From NCBI GenBank assembly GCA_037893225.1, contig JAZGUH010000945.1, forward strand, positions 434,001 to 498,000: 64,000 nt of DNA, read 5' to 3'. This DNA comes from Hippasteria phrygiana. Lineage: Eukaryota; Echinodermata; Asteroidea; Valvatida; Goniasteridae. The notes beneath the pieces are model-generated. The model saw only the letters and a list, made by a program, of their open reading frames with translations, had not been told where the DNA came from and did no database searches. The position numbers and the translations under genes were made by a program. Below, one piece after another: positions 33,686 to 43,099 of the stretch (positions are counted from its first letter, which is position 1; each line of letters starts with the position of its first letter).

Positions 33686-34099
33686 TTAGACAAACTTATA
33701 AACTAAAAATCCTAAAACAGCAGTGCCTCCTAAGATAAATGCAATTTCACCATCTTTTTGGCCTTCGCTGGGTACGTAAAAGTCTGACAATACAGGTTCA
33801 CGAGGTAATCGCATATCTTCGTTGGTTACTTTGTTATATAGTCTCAACGCATCATCTACATTTCTAAAATCTTGTTGAGCCCTGGCTTCTTTATGTAGTC
33901 GATCGTTTAGATAATCTAGAACCTTGGTTCTTTGTTCCACCCACTCTTGTTTAGCTCGAGTTAATTGTTCTAAAGCTAAATCATGTCGTTTACGTTCTTC
34001 AGCCGACGACCCACCCATCTTCGAAAATAGAAAGTTCGATCCGCTAAACGCTAAAGCGTTTACAAGAGCTCCACCAATCATCATTAATGCACTCGCCAT
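33686..34099 (-). CDS. Conserved Polinton protein with tail anchor, 137 aa
   Basis: The preferred start is Met at 34099; the frame opens 51 bp earlier but that part is AT-rich leader. The N-terminus (MASALMMIGGALVNALAFSG) is hydrophobic. A charged helix with EERKRHDLALEQL follows, then RTKVLDYLNDRL, a EPVLSDFYVPSEGQK motif and a C-terminal hydrophobic helix. This combination recurs in many invertebrate Polintons and uncharacterised genomic proteins (recalled, not checked). It lies 37 bp from the capsid gene, so a minor virion component is likely. It is divergent from the integrase gene, sharing a 41-bp intergenic region. Confidence 0.8.
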   Translation of the reverse strand: MASALMMIGGALVNALAFSGSNFLFSKMGGSSAEERKRHDLALEQLTRAKQEWVEQRTKVLDYLNDRLHKEARAQQDFRNVDDALRLYNKVTNEDMRLPREPVLSDFYVPSEGQKDGEIAFILGGTAVLGFLVYKFV

Positions 34100-34140
34100 T
34101 TTTAATAAGTCGTTAAAATTTTTACAAAGTATAAAATAAA
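34100..34140. promoter_or_regulatory. 41-bp bidirectional promoter region
   Basis: The region lies between divergent starts at 34099 (minus) and 34141 (plus). It is AT-rich with AAGTATAAAATAAAATG before the integrase and TTATTAAAAATG before the minus-strand gene. Confidence 0.5.
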
Positions 34141-35148
34141 ATGGAAACAAAACTAAGTAAAATATTTTACAGCCCTAAAGGATATTGGAAAGGTGCAGGC
34201 GCCATAAAAAAATTGTCGTTAAAAGCTAACGTACCCGAGCCAGACGTTAGAAATTGGTTGAGAAAACAAGCCATGTGGCAAATATATTTACCACCCCCCA
34301 GTTTTATACCGAGACCTACGAGTCTCAATAAGGTTATAGGGCGGCCTAATGAACAACATCAAGCGGATCTGTTGTATCTACCTCACGATGTAGTTAAACG
34401 TAAAAGATATAAATACGCGTTGACGATCGTCGATGTGGCCACTCGATATAAAGAAGCTGAACCCTTGACGAATAAAACGAGTACTCAAGTTGTAGAGGCG
34501 ATAAAAAAGATTTACAAAAGATCGCCCTTGTCTTGGCCTCTCACGATAAAAGTAGACCCCGGTACAGAATTTATGGCTGAATTTAATACTTTGATGCGGA
34601 CTCGCAACGTCGCAGTACAGAAAGGCGAGGTTGGAAATCATAGAGCTCAAGGTATAGTAGAAAGATTTAATCGTACTTTAGCCGAAAGATTATTCGGTCA
34701 TCAATACGCTCAAGAAATGTTAGAGCCTACCGATCGCAGCCGCGAGTGGGTAAAAAGATTGCCCGATGTCATAAAAGCGTTAAACGACGAAGAAACTAGA
34801 TTGATATCGACCATGAAAGGTAAACCGTTAACCCCCCGAGCGGCTATGTCTCAGTTAGAAATAAAGCAATTGAGTTCCTCGGGGCTCAAGAGCCCCGAAG
34901 TCGCGCTGAGCGTAAATGACGATATCGTTAGATATCTTTACGCTCCTGGAGAGCTCGAAAAAGACGTTAGAAGAAGAGCTACCGATCCTATTTGGAGCTT
35001 AGAAATGTATACGATTAGAAGGAGAACGACAAATCCCGGACAGCCCGCGTTGTACTGGCTGACTCACGGCCCCAAGAGATCGTTCGTTAAGAAAGAATTA
35101 ATGGTCGTTCCATCAGATACCGAGTTACCACCTTCCTCAGCGACGTAA
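34141..35148 (+). CDS. Retroviral-type (RVE/DDE) integrase
   Basis: 335 residues. The catalytic triad is visible as D76 (HQADLLYL), D139 (IKVDPGTEF) and E174 (GIVERFNRT), giving 34 residues between the second Asp and the Glu, close to the classic DD35E. The C-terminal part (about 285-325, EMYTIRRRTTNPGQPALYWL) is a beta-rich SH3/chromo-like tail. No N-terminal HHCC zinc knuckle is evident, as in other Polintons. It would process the element ends and join them to target DNA, and the 5-bp target duplication found here fits its chemistry. It is transcribed opposite to the capsid cluster and overlaps the convergent 35137-36741 gene by 12 bp. No break is seen, so it may be active. Confidence 0.93.
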   Translation: METKLSKIFYSPKGYWKGAGAIKKLSLKANVPEPDVRNWLRKQAMWQIYLPPPSFIPRPTSLNKVIGRPNEQHQADLLYLPHDVVKRKRYKYALTIVDVATRYKEAEPLTNKTSTQVVEAIKKIYKRSPLSWPLTIKVDPGTEFMAEFNTLMRTRNVAVQKGEVGNHRAQGIVERFNRTLAERLFGHQYAQEMLEPTDRSREWVKRLPDVIKALNDEETRLISTMKGKPLTPRAAMSQLEIKQLSSSGLKSPEVALSVNDDIVRYLYAPGELEKDVRRRATDPIWSLEMYTIRRRTTNPGQPALYWLTHGPKRSFVKKELMVVPSDTELPPSSAT

Positions 35149-36741
35149 AATATCGTAAGCTAGATACCCGAGCGTAGAAACGGCTATTAAACCAACGACC
35201 AAAGCAGTTTTTTCTTGTTCGTGCGAGTCTGGCGGTTGAGTATCTACGCTCGTAGGGAGTGGCGGTGGGAGTACTTGAGTAGATACGCTCGTAGGGCGTA
35301 CGTCTGAGATTAGAGGTAGCGGAGGTGTAGGGTCTAAATCGTCAGACGGGTCTACATCGTCTAAATCGTCTAAATTCTGCTGGGTTACTACACGACTCTT
35401 TTTTACGGGAGACGGTGGCGGTGTAGGTACGACGTCTGAGTTCAAGTTGATGTTTAATCCTATCGATGCGTCGGGTGTAGCTATCTGTATATTATTATTA
35501 TAACCTCGGTGAATACCGACTAAAAGCTCCATATTTGATGGAATTAAGTACAATCCAGGGCTAATCACAAAGTTTAATGAGCTTCTAGCGTACTGTAAAG
35601 AATCTTGAAATCTGGTTATAGAAGATTCCAAGTCCGTAGGGCTGTTGATGATATCTTCTACTATATTTTCAAATTGCCTTTGCGCATCTAATCCGGTACC
35701 TGCAGTTAATATGCTCGTTTTTGTTTGGGCTTGCGCACCGAGCATGGCATACACGTACGTTCTAATGCTTTCGTTTATTTTTTCTATACCAACGTTGGTA
35801 AACGAGCTCTTCTGACGTATAAAATTTCTAAAACCGAGTCGTACAACGTCCGCGGATTGTCTGATATACGCGAGCGTAATTTTACTATAATGTTTCGCAT
35901 CGCCCGACTCCACAAATCCCATGTAGGTGGCGCCGGGGTTCATAGCTTCATAATCGTATTCCCACAATTTATTAGCTGTCACATATTTACCCGTACTCGG
36001 GTCATATTCAGCAGAAACCTTGTAAAGCTTAATAGGGGTATAATTTTTGCCCGCTACGGGTAAAGGTATATCTGGCGAGTACTTGTTTATTTTAAACGCA
36101 TAAAAATAAGCGGTACCTAATCCTCCAGAAGTTAAGTCTACGGTCTGTTTAAAACTCAAGTTTGGATCGACATTAAAATATCGACAAATATCGCTATAAG
36201 CGCCTTTATCGATGTTATTGTTTAGATCGTCGAATATATTGTCGTTTGGAACTGGGCATTTTAGAAAGTATAGTATCTTTCTGATCGTGAAATATACGTG
36301 AAACTTGAATAAAGCCGATATTACGGGGTTTTTATGTAGCAACGATTCTAGTCCTACGCCGCAACCAGAAGTCGCGCACCAAAATGCAAAGTTGAGTTGA
36401 TTTTGATAAAACGTCATGGGGTCCGATGCGTAACGTTTGACCACTTCGTCGTGTTTTACGTCAGACATTTTATAAGCGCTAAATATATCAACTAGTCGAG
36501 CGATAAAAGACCTGTTGTCGTTGGCGTTTACTATGATGTTAGGTTGACTCAAGTGCATGCTCAACGGGGTACTCTCCGGGGTTATCGCTTCGTACTTGTC
36601 GCTAGTCGTTGAGTCGTCTTGACTTCTAACTAGATTCACGATATCTAAAGCTGGGCTTATCACTTCGTGCTTGTTGCTAACGCTTTGTGCTTGCGTACGC
36701 CCTACGCGGGCAGCTAGATTCGCGATATCTAAAAATTTCAT
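35137..36741 (-). CDS. Conserved Polinton protein of unknown function, up to 534 aa
   Basis: The conserved core holds YQNQLNFAFWCATSGCGVG (about 112-130), a sequence seen in many invertebrate Polintons. A large, mostly mixed alpha/beta region follows. After it come a Pro/Asp-rich low-complexity tail (about 425-510) and a C-terminal membrane anchor (LVVGLIAVSTLGYLAYDIL). Residues 1-91 are Ser/Asp-rich with internal duplication and are not typical of the family. Met92 at 36468 is preceded by TTATAAAATG, the leader motif used by three other genes here, so the true protein may start there (443 residues). The long form starting at 36741 also has an AT-rich leader. The role is unknown; a minor virion component is plausible. 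Confidence 0.75.
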   Translation of the reverse strand: MKFLDIANLAARVGRTQAQSVSNKHEVISPALDIVNLVRSQDDSTTSDKYEAITPESTPLSMHLSQPNIIVNANDNRSFIARLVDIFSAYKMSDVKHDEVVKRYASDPMTFYQNQLNFAFWCATSGCGVGLESLLHKNPVISALFKFHVYFTIRKILYFLKCPVPNDNIFDDLNNNIDKGAYSDICRYFNVDPNLSFKQTVDLTSGGLGTAYFYAFKINKYSPDIPLPVAGKNYTPIKLYKVSAEYDPSTGKYVTANKLWEYDYEAMNPGATYMGFVESGDAKHYSKITLAYIRQSADVVRLGFRNFIRQKSSFTNVGIEKINESIRTYVYAMLGAQAQTKTSILTAGTGLDAQRQFENIVEDIINSPTDLESSITRFQDSLQYARSSLNFVISPGLYLIPSNMELLVGIHRGYNNNIQIATPDASIGLNINLNSDVVPTPPPSPVKKSRVVTQQNLDDLDDVDPSDDLDPTPPLPLISDVRPTSVSTQVLPPPLPTSVDTQPPDSHEQEKTALVVGLIAVSTLGYLAYDILRR

Positions 36742-36782
36742 TTTAATTTATAATAAACCAAATATGTTTTTGTTCTAATAAA

Positions 36783-37481
36783 ATGGAATCGCACGTTTTT
36801 GAAATGTTTGATAACGAACAAACGTTTAGACTGTCAAAACCTATAGATAACTCAAAGGGGGATTACAGTATGACTTTAACTAGCGCGATAGTAACCGCGG
36901 GCTTCTACAACATGGCTAGTAATAGCGAAATTCTCTATTTTATACATCAAGTCGATCCAAACACTGGCAAAGAAACGGGTAGAACGGATGGTAAAATTGA
37001 TATTCCTGCTGGATATTACGATATAGATTGGGTCGAAGAGAGACTCAGTAAATTAGTTTGGTTAGAAGTCTCTGTAGATAAACTTAATAAAAAAATATCT
37101 TTAAATGTAACGGAAGAAAATAACGTTCTACGCTTTGATAAAAACATTAAACAATTGTTGGGGATAACTGTCAAAAACTTAGTTTTTGGCGTAGATTATG
37201 TAGGGCATTATAATACAATGCCTGTCGATGCAATTTTTTTACATTGTGATCAGTTATCCACGTCTAATAATTTCTATAACGGAGGGGGAACGCACTTGCT
37301 AGACGTTATACCGATAACGAAAAGAGATGATACGCTCGTAGAGCGTGCAAGATTAACCGCTCGTAGACTCGTGGGTGATAAGATAAACCAACTTAGCTTT
37401 AGTATCAGAGACCGAGACGGCGATTTAATAAATAATCGAGGAAAAAAGATTAGTTTTAACTTGGCGATAGGTAAATTTTAA
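36783..37481 (+). CDS. Single jelly-roll-like (penton/minor capsid) protein, copy 1, 232 aa
   Basis: It begins MESHVFEMFDNEQTFRLSKP and continues with a beta-rich pattern: DNSKGDYSMTL, IPAGYYDID, a variable middle, a conserved VDAIFLHCDQLSTSNNFYNG block and a final LSFSIRDRDGDLI hairpin. The layout resembles Polinton penton-like minor capsid proteins, which would occupy capsid vertices. It is the most divergent of three tandem copies and has its own N-terminal wording (EMF, TSAIVTAG). It starts 41 bp from the divergent 36741 start. The identification as penton is by family resemblance and size. Confidence 0.65.
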   Translation: MESHVFEMFDNEQTFRLSKPIDNSKGDYSMTLTSAIVTAGFYNMASNSEILYFIHQVDPNTGKETGRTDGKIDIPAGYYDIDWVEERLSKLVWLEVSVDKLNKKISLNVTEENNVLRFDKNIKQLLGITVKNLVFGVDYVGHYNTMPVDAIFLHCDQLSTSNNFYNGGGTHLLDVIPITKRDDTLVERARLTARRLVGDKINQLSFSIRDRDGDLINNRGKKISFNLAIGKF

Positions 37482-37516
37482 GCGATTTTTTTGAAGATTT
37501 TTTTACGCTTTATTAA

Positions 37517-38266
37517 ATGGAATCGCACGTTTTTAAAATGGATGGTAACGAACAAACGTTTAGACTGTCAAAACCTATAGATAACTCTAAGGGAGATTAC
37601 AGTATGAGTTTAAACAACGCGATATTTACCGTCGGTTTTTATAATATATCTCAACCTATAGTCATAGGTTGGAAAAAATGGGATCGGCCTAAGGCCCCGT
37701 TGTATCGGCAGAGTTCAACTAGCGGTAAAATGGTAATTCCAGCTGGAAATTATGATATCGATGAGTTAGTAGCTGAATTTAATAAATTAACTATCATCAG
37801 AGCTTCCGCGGACAAGCTTAATAAACAAATTATTTTTAATGCCGGTATTATTAGTTCAGATGTTTATGACGTTATAATTGTATTCTACTCATATGCTCGA
37901 AGAGTGTTGTTGGGTCTACAAGAGGCTATATGGTTACCTTTTTTTGGTGGTAAAATTGAGGATGAACTTGTATTACATTATAGTATGAATTATGTGGATG
38001 CAATTTTTTTACATTGCGATCAGTTATCTACACCTAATAATTTCTATAACGGAAAGAGCACGCACTTGTTAGACATTATACCGATTTTAAATATTGATGC
38101 TCGTTCAGATGTAATCACAAATGTCCAAAATAAAAGAAAAACTGTCGTACCTCTAATTAAGAGTAAAATACCCGAACTGAGTTTTTCTTTCAGAGACTGC
38201 GATGGCGAGTTAGTCGAGAATAACCATAAGAAATTTATTTTTAACTTGACAATCGGTAAATTTTAA
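37517..38266 (+). CDS. Single jelly-roll-like (penton/minor capsid) protein, copy 2, 249 aa
   Basis: It shares with copy 3 an almost identical N-terminus (MESHVFKMDGNEQTFRLSKP) and C-terminal third (SKIPELSFSFRDCDGELVEN). The middle (about residues 45-150) differs strongly between copies, while IPAGNYDID and FLHCDQLST stay fixed. The 35 bp upstream, including the TTTTTTTACGCTTTATTAA leader, are repeated before copy 3, so each unit carries its own short promoter/leader. It is intact. It probably has a related but distinct surface role to copies 1 and 3. Confidence 0.65.
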   Translation: MESHVFKMDGNEQTFRLSKPIDNSKGDYSMSLNNAIFTVGFYNISQPIVIGWKKWDRPKAPLYRQSSTSGKMVIPAGNYDIDELVAEFNKLTIIRASADKLNKQIIFNAGIISSDVYDVIIVFYSYARRVLLGLQEAIWLPFFGGKIEDELVLHYSMNYVDAIFLHCDQLSTPNNFYNGKSTHLLDIIPILNIDARSDVITNVQNKRKTVVPLIKSKIPELSFSFRDCDGELVENNHKKFIFNLTIGKF

Positions 38267-38299
38267 GCGATTTTTGAAGATTTTTTTACGCTTTATTAA

Positions 38300-39019
38300 A
38301 TGGAATCGCACGTTTTTAAAATGGATGGTAACGAACAAACGTTTAGACTGTCAAAACCTATAGATAACTCTAATGGAAATTATTGTATGAGTTTAAACAA
38401 CGCGATATTTACCGTCGGTTTTTATAATATACCTCAACGTATGACTATAGCATGGAGCTTAACTAAAAACCGTAGTTCAACTAACGGCGAAATGGTAATT
38501 CCAGCTGGAAATTATACTATCGATGGTTTAATAACCAAACTTAATACATTAACTTTCTGGACAGTTTCTATAGATAAGCTTAATAGACAAATTGTTTTTA
38601 GTAGTGTTGATGTTAGTTCAGATCCTACTAGGGTTGTAATTGAACCCGATCTATATACTCAAAAAGTGTTGGGTATACCCGATTATTGGAACTTCATAGA
38701 TGGTGAACTTGTAGGACATTATATTATAAATTACTTGAATGTAATTTTTTTACATTGTGATCAGTTATCCACGTCTAATAATTTCTATAACGGAGGGGGA
38801 ACGCACTTGCTAGACGTTATACCGATTGCATATATTGAGCCTGATTCGGATATAGTAGCGACTGTCCAAAATAAAAGAAAAACTACCATACCGCTAATTA
38901 GGAGTAAAATACCCGAACTGAGTTTTTCTTTCAGAGACTGCGACGGCGAGTTAGTCGAGAATAACCATAAGAAATTTATTTTTCGATTAGATATTTATAA
39001 AAATTCTTGTTCTGGTTAG
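38300..39019 (+). CDS. Single jelly-roll-like (penton/minor capsid) protein, copy 3, 239 aa
   Basis: The N-terminal 45 residues nearly match copy 2. The middle is distinct and includes WSLTKNRSSTNGEM and a EPDLYTQKVLGIPDYWNF region. The block HCDQLSTSNNFYNGGGTHLL matches copy 1 rather than copy 2, which suggests exchange between copies. The last residues (FRLDIYKNSCSG) differ from the NLTIGKF-type ending of copies 1-2, so the 3' end was replaced or shifted. It ends 6 bp before the stop of the convergent polymerase gene. Confidence 0.65.
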   Translation: MESHVFKMDGNEQTFRLSKPIDNSNGNYCMSLNNAIFTVGFYNIPQRMTIAWSLTKNRSSTNGEMVIPAGNYTIDGLITKLNTLTFWTVSIDKLNRQIVFSSVDVSSDPTRVVIEPDLYTQKVLGIPDYWNFIDGELVGHYIINYLNVIFLHCDQLSTSNNFYNGGGTHLLDVIPIAYIEPDSDIVATVQNKRKTTIPLIRSKIPELSFSFRDCDGELVENNHKKFIFRLDIYKNSCSG

Positions 39020-39025
39020 AATAGA

Positions 39026-42000
39026 CTAAAGGTTAGAACGATGACCATAAGCCAGAGTGTCTATACCATTAGGTAAAATATATCTCTTCGTATCTAAAGG
39101 ATTTAACGATTGCTTGACCTGAGCCTCCGTGTATATCATGTGACGCTCTGTTCCAAAACGAATCATCTTGTTTGAATAGCATTCGTTCGATAAAACGCAT
39201 CGCTTGTACTTTTCGTAAGATAGATCGTTGTTTATAACAACTCGGTTTACGCCTTTGGCCTTTTTTATACAGTCGTAGCTACTCTCATAGGGAGTAATAT
39301 CGTGTTCCCCGTATAAAATCGAGTACATCTTCGATCTGATGCAAGTAGCTTCGCTTATGACTTTTCCTCCGCATTCGTCTTTAAATTTGCCGATGACTTT
39401 CTTGTTTGTATCGTCGTATAAAAAGTGGTCTTTCTCATAGTTAGAAAAATCGTACAAGTCAGACTGTTTTTCTAGATCCCGATAAACGTCTTTCGTATAG
39501 ATAATCAAAAGCAGCGAGTCCGTGTCTGTATACATCAATCTTACTTTATCGCCATACGTCTTTTTTAATTGATTGTAATAAAAGTCGTACATTAGAGTCT
39601 TCGATAAATCTAAGATACTAACGCCGCAATAGATGGGTTTATTTAAATACGTTTTCTTTTTGTACGATTCCACGAATGAGAGACCGCATTCTTTAAACGC
39701 TGTAGTAGACTTGTAACAAGGTTTAGAAACCATCTCTTTGTATTCTTTTACTTGATCGTTTCTAAGTAACGCACCATCTATTCTATTTCTGACATTTTCC
39801 ATCGTTTTTCCGAATACAGAATTATTCATTAATTTGAAAAAGTCTTTTTCGAAATCCGACTTTGCTTTCGTTCTGAGTTGCGTGTTTTTATCGATGTACG
39901 ATTTCATCCAAGCTTTTTGTTTAAATTGTAACGCCCGATGTACTTTAGTTAGTTTTAGACCTAGCCTCAAACACTGTTTTAAATTGACGTAGTGCAATAC
40001 ATATTTTTCTTTGCGATATAGAGTGCCGGTTAATTTTTTACCTTAGCGCCATCTCCTATCTCACTCGCCAACTCTCGTTGATACTCCGATAACCATTCTT
40101 CAGGTATGATTATATTATCGGCGGCTAAAGGATAATCGTTGTGTAGATCGTGTAGTTCAGCTGGATATTCCAGGTCAACTTCGAACATATATCCTGTTGG
40201 AGCCTTATCTTTTAACGCCATGATGCGATCGTGGGTAAATTGACTCGTACCGACCCATTTAAATCCTCCGTAAGGTATCGGTCGACTCATGGCCCATCCG
40301 TAGAGGTTGTTGGCGTCTAGATAGAGAATATACGAATCGGGTTTATCTTGATCGTAATCTTTCAGATACTTATTGTTGGCCTTGGCATAGCGCGTACTAC
40401 CAACGCTCGATATTCCTCCTCTTTTTGCTTTTTCAAAAAATAGATGTTTATCTATATCGGTTAATAATTCTAATTCTATTTTAGTATGCCTCAGCAACGC
40501 GTCCCAACTTAATCCCGGTGCCGTGAAGTAGTTGGCTGGATCCAACTTGTAATTCGTTCTACACATTTGTCTAAAATTCTCGAATACGCCGGCTAGTAAT
40601 AGAGTATCCGCGGTTACGTATAAGTCGTGGTATTCGCCCATGTTTTTGAGGTTAAATGTCCGCCATACTCGTTGCGCTCTTTCGTAGTCTTCGTCCGTTA
40701 TATGTTTGTCCTTTAGAGCGCTGTAAAAAGATTCTTTCGGCGGCAGAGTAGCTTCGCTAAATCGTTCAAAGCTGTCCATGTACTCGTAGGGATATACACC
40801 CTTTTGTAATAAGAGGTCTGCGTTTTCTTCGCCATAACGTTTCAGGAGTAGCCTAAAGGCGTCTCTCGGGCAAGACGTTACCAATTTGTCGAGACCGCTA
40901 GACATAAAATGAAACGAGTCGATAAATCTATATTGACCGATCGAAAATGAAATGTATTTTTCTGAATTTTTGGGTATACACCAGATATCTCGTTGATACT
41001 TGGAAATGCCCTGCATGATTAAGTGCGCGTCATAATTTTCTAAGTTGTGAAAGACGACCGGTATTTTCGTTTCACCGGGTTTTACTCGTAATTTAAGATT
41101 ACAGTAAGCGTGCGCGGCTCCTCTGTACTTGCCTGTAGTGTGACAATGATCTCTTACTTTTCGAAATTTTTTAATTTTCTTTTGGCAGAACATACATGTT
41201 TTCTCGACGTATCCCTTTTCGTTTTCGTACGTGTATTCTTCCAGTTCTTCTTTACTTTTAGGTTCTACGGGTTTGCAGCACAGGCAATTACACGAGTAAT
41301 TTGGTAAAATTCGTTTTTCGCAAATCCAGCACTCGTTAGAGTTTAGGTGAATTTTTTCTTCTTTTAGCGTATACATTATCGGCTTAATGCGGGCTAGTAA
41401 TTCATTAATCTTAGGTTCGAGTTCTTGCAACGAGGTTATAAAATTGTCTATAGCGCGTTCACCTCTATAAGTCTTTCGCTTGATCTGTCGGCCATCGCAT
41501 CTCACTACAACGTACGAATAACCGCAGGCTTTGTGCGTTGCGATTTTACTCGACGGCTCCTTTGTGGGTACTCGCGTAGCTACGCTCGTAGAGGGTACCA
41601 AGATAGATTCAAAATCGGCGTATATGACATAGGGCGCATCTTGTAAATTCTTAAAGTTTTTAAACATTAATTTGCTTTTGTCCAAGTATTTGTTCGCATT
41701 TTCATGCGGCATTTTAACGGTAGATAAAGCAGAGTCTATTCCTTCACAATCTTTTATGTGTGTGTCCAGCTTCTCTTTCGAACTAAAATGCGTTAAACAT
41801 CTTAAGCAAAACATTTTACGATGTTGACTATTGGTAACCCCAAATAAGAATCTAGGTAAGTCACTTATCCAACAATAATGACCGTCATATAATAGCAAAC
41901 TGATAGTTTTTAAATCGTATGGTCTTTTAGATAAATATAGCGGATATATCAAGCCCCTTTTATCTTGTGGATAGGTTTTATTTTTGCAGTCTGCGTCGTA

Positions 42001-43014
42001 TCCCAACACGTTTATACTTATATCGTTTTGTCTTTCTATTCTCGCTACCTGACTTATGGGTGTGGGGAAGTCTATGTTGGTGAAGTTTAATCCATCATCG
42101 GTTTTATAAGTAGATGGATTATTTCCGCGAAATTGGTACTTTGGGTTTGTTGCTAATTGTTTTTTAACTCTATCGGTATATATACCTAGGGCGGCTCTTA
42201 AACACCATCTTATACACTCTTGATCTTCATTTTTGATGTTGACGGTTGCGTGTTTGTTAGCTACATATTCGGGTAGTTTTACGTAAGAAGCGCCTACCAG
42301 AGGGTTAACTCTGTTTATGTTAATGTAAAACGCGACTATTTTATCTATAGTCCAACCACTTCCTTTATTCGTATATTTATCTATCTGAGATAATATCATT
42401 TCATATTGTTTCCCGATAGTCGTAGCTATCTCGCTCTTGTTTAAGACTCGATTTTGATAACTAAAATGAGTAGCGGTTGATGTTGTAGTCTCAACGCCTG
42501 ATTTTTTTACATACTTTATTTTCATAGCGATCTGTAGTTTCATCGTTTTTATTTTTATTAATTCAGCGACGATTTTGTTTTTTATCGTCGACGTATGGGT
42601 GTTGTAAAATTGCTCCGGATCGTCGATAAACAGACTCGGAATCAGTTCCAAATTTAGATAACTGTTTTCAAATCTTCTAGTCTCTCGAAAGTCTGCTTCT
42701 CGAAAAGTATTTTGCTCCTTAAATCTTAGTATAGCTTCGATGTAATCCTTTTTTATCGCTCGACCATTTCTACCCGTTGAGACGACTCGAATATTTTTAT
42801 CACGTACGACTCCCGCTAACGAAGCTTTAGATCGTATTCTCAAATTTTTTAATTTGTCTTCTTCTTTTTTTATAGCTAGAATATAATCTCGCCTGATATA
42901 CGTATTACGGCGTCCTGTTGGTGTTCCTAAAGATAAGTTATAATTATCGGTATATCTTTTTAAAGATTTTTTGTTCCATTTATTGTATCCTCGAATCATG
43001 GGTTGTGTTTCCAT
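39026..43014 (-). CDS. Protein-primed type B DNA polymerase (pPolB), split by a one-base frame change
   Basis: Two open frames (43014-40030, 994 codons; 39997-39026, 323 codons) make one polymerase of about 1,330 residues, usual for Polintons. Exonuclease motifs are DFE (467-469), NLENYD (657-662) and YVTAD (799-803). The N-terminal half carries Cys/His clusters at about 403-423, 562-580 and 607-638, the last an HNH-like CxxC...DHCHTTGKYRG block. Polymerase motif A is LDANNLYG (899-906). Motif B (KLMNNSVFG) and motif C (YTDTDS) are in the second frame. It would replicate the element from a terminal protein primer. The frames meet at an A-run (40034-40039) followed at once by TAA. This is either a one-base deletion, a sequencing error, or a -1 slip at A_AAA_AAT. 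Confidence 0.92.
40030..40042 (-). other. Frame-change site in PolB: slippery-like heptamer plus stop
   Basis: On the minus strand A_AAA_AAT (40039-40033) is in the zero-frame register required for -1 slippage, and the next zero-frame codon is TAA (40032-40030). Reading in the -1 frame continues directly into the rest of the polymerase. A simple indel in a homopolymer gives the same picture. Confidence 0.6.
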
Positions 43015-43099
43015 CTTTATAGTAACAAATATAATATTTATAAAAAAAATAAAAAATTATTTAATTTTTTTTGTCGTATGTTATTTTAGAGGCAATATC
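43015..43099. promoter_or_regulatory. AT-rich leader of PolB next to the right TIR
   Basis: About 85 bp, strongly AT-rich, with TATAAATATTATATT-like sequence on the minus strand upstream of the polymerase ATG. It is the likely early promoter, abutting the TIR. Confidence 0.45.
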
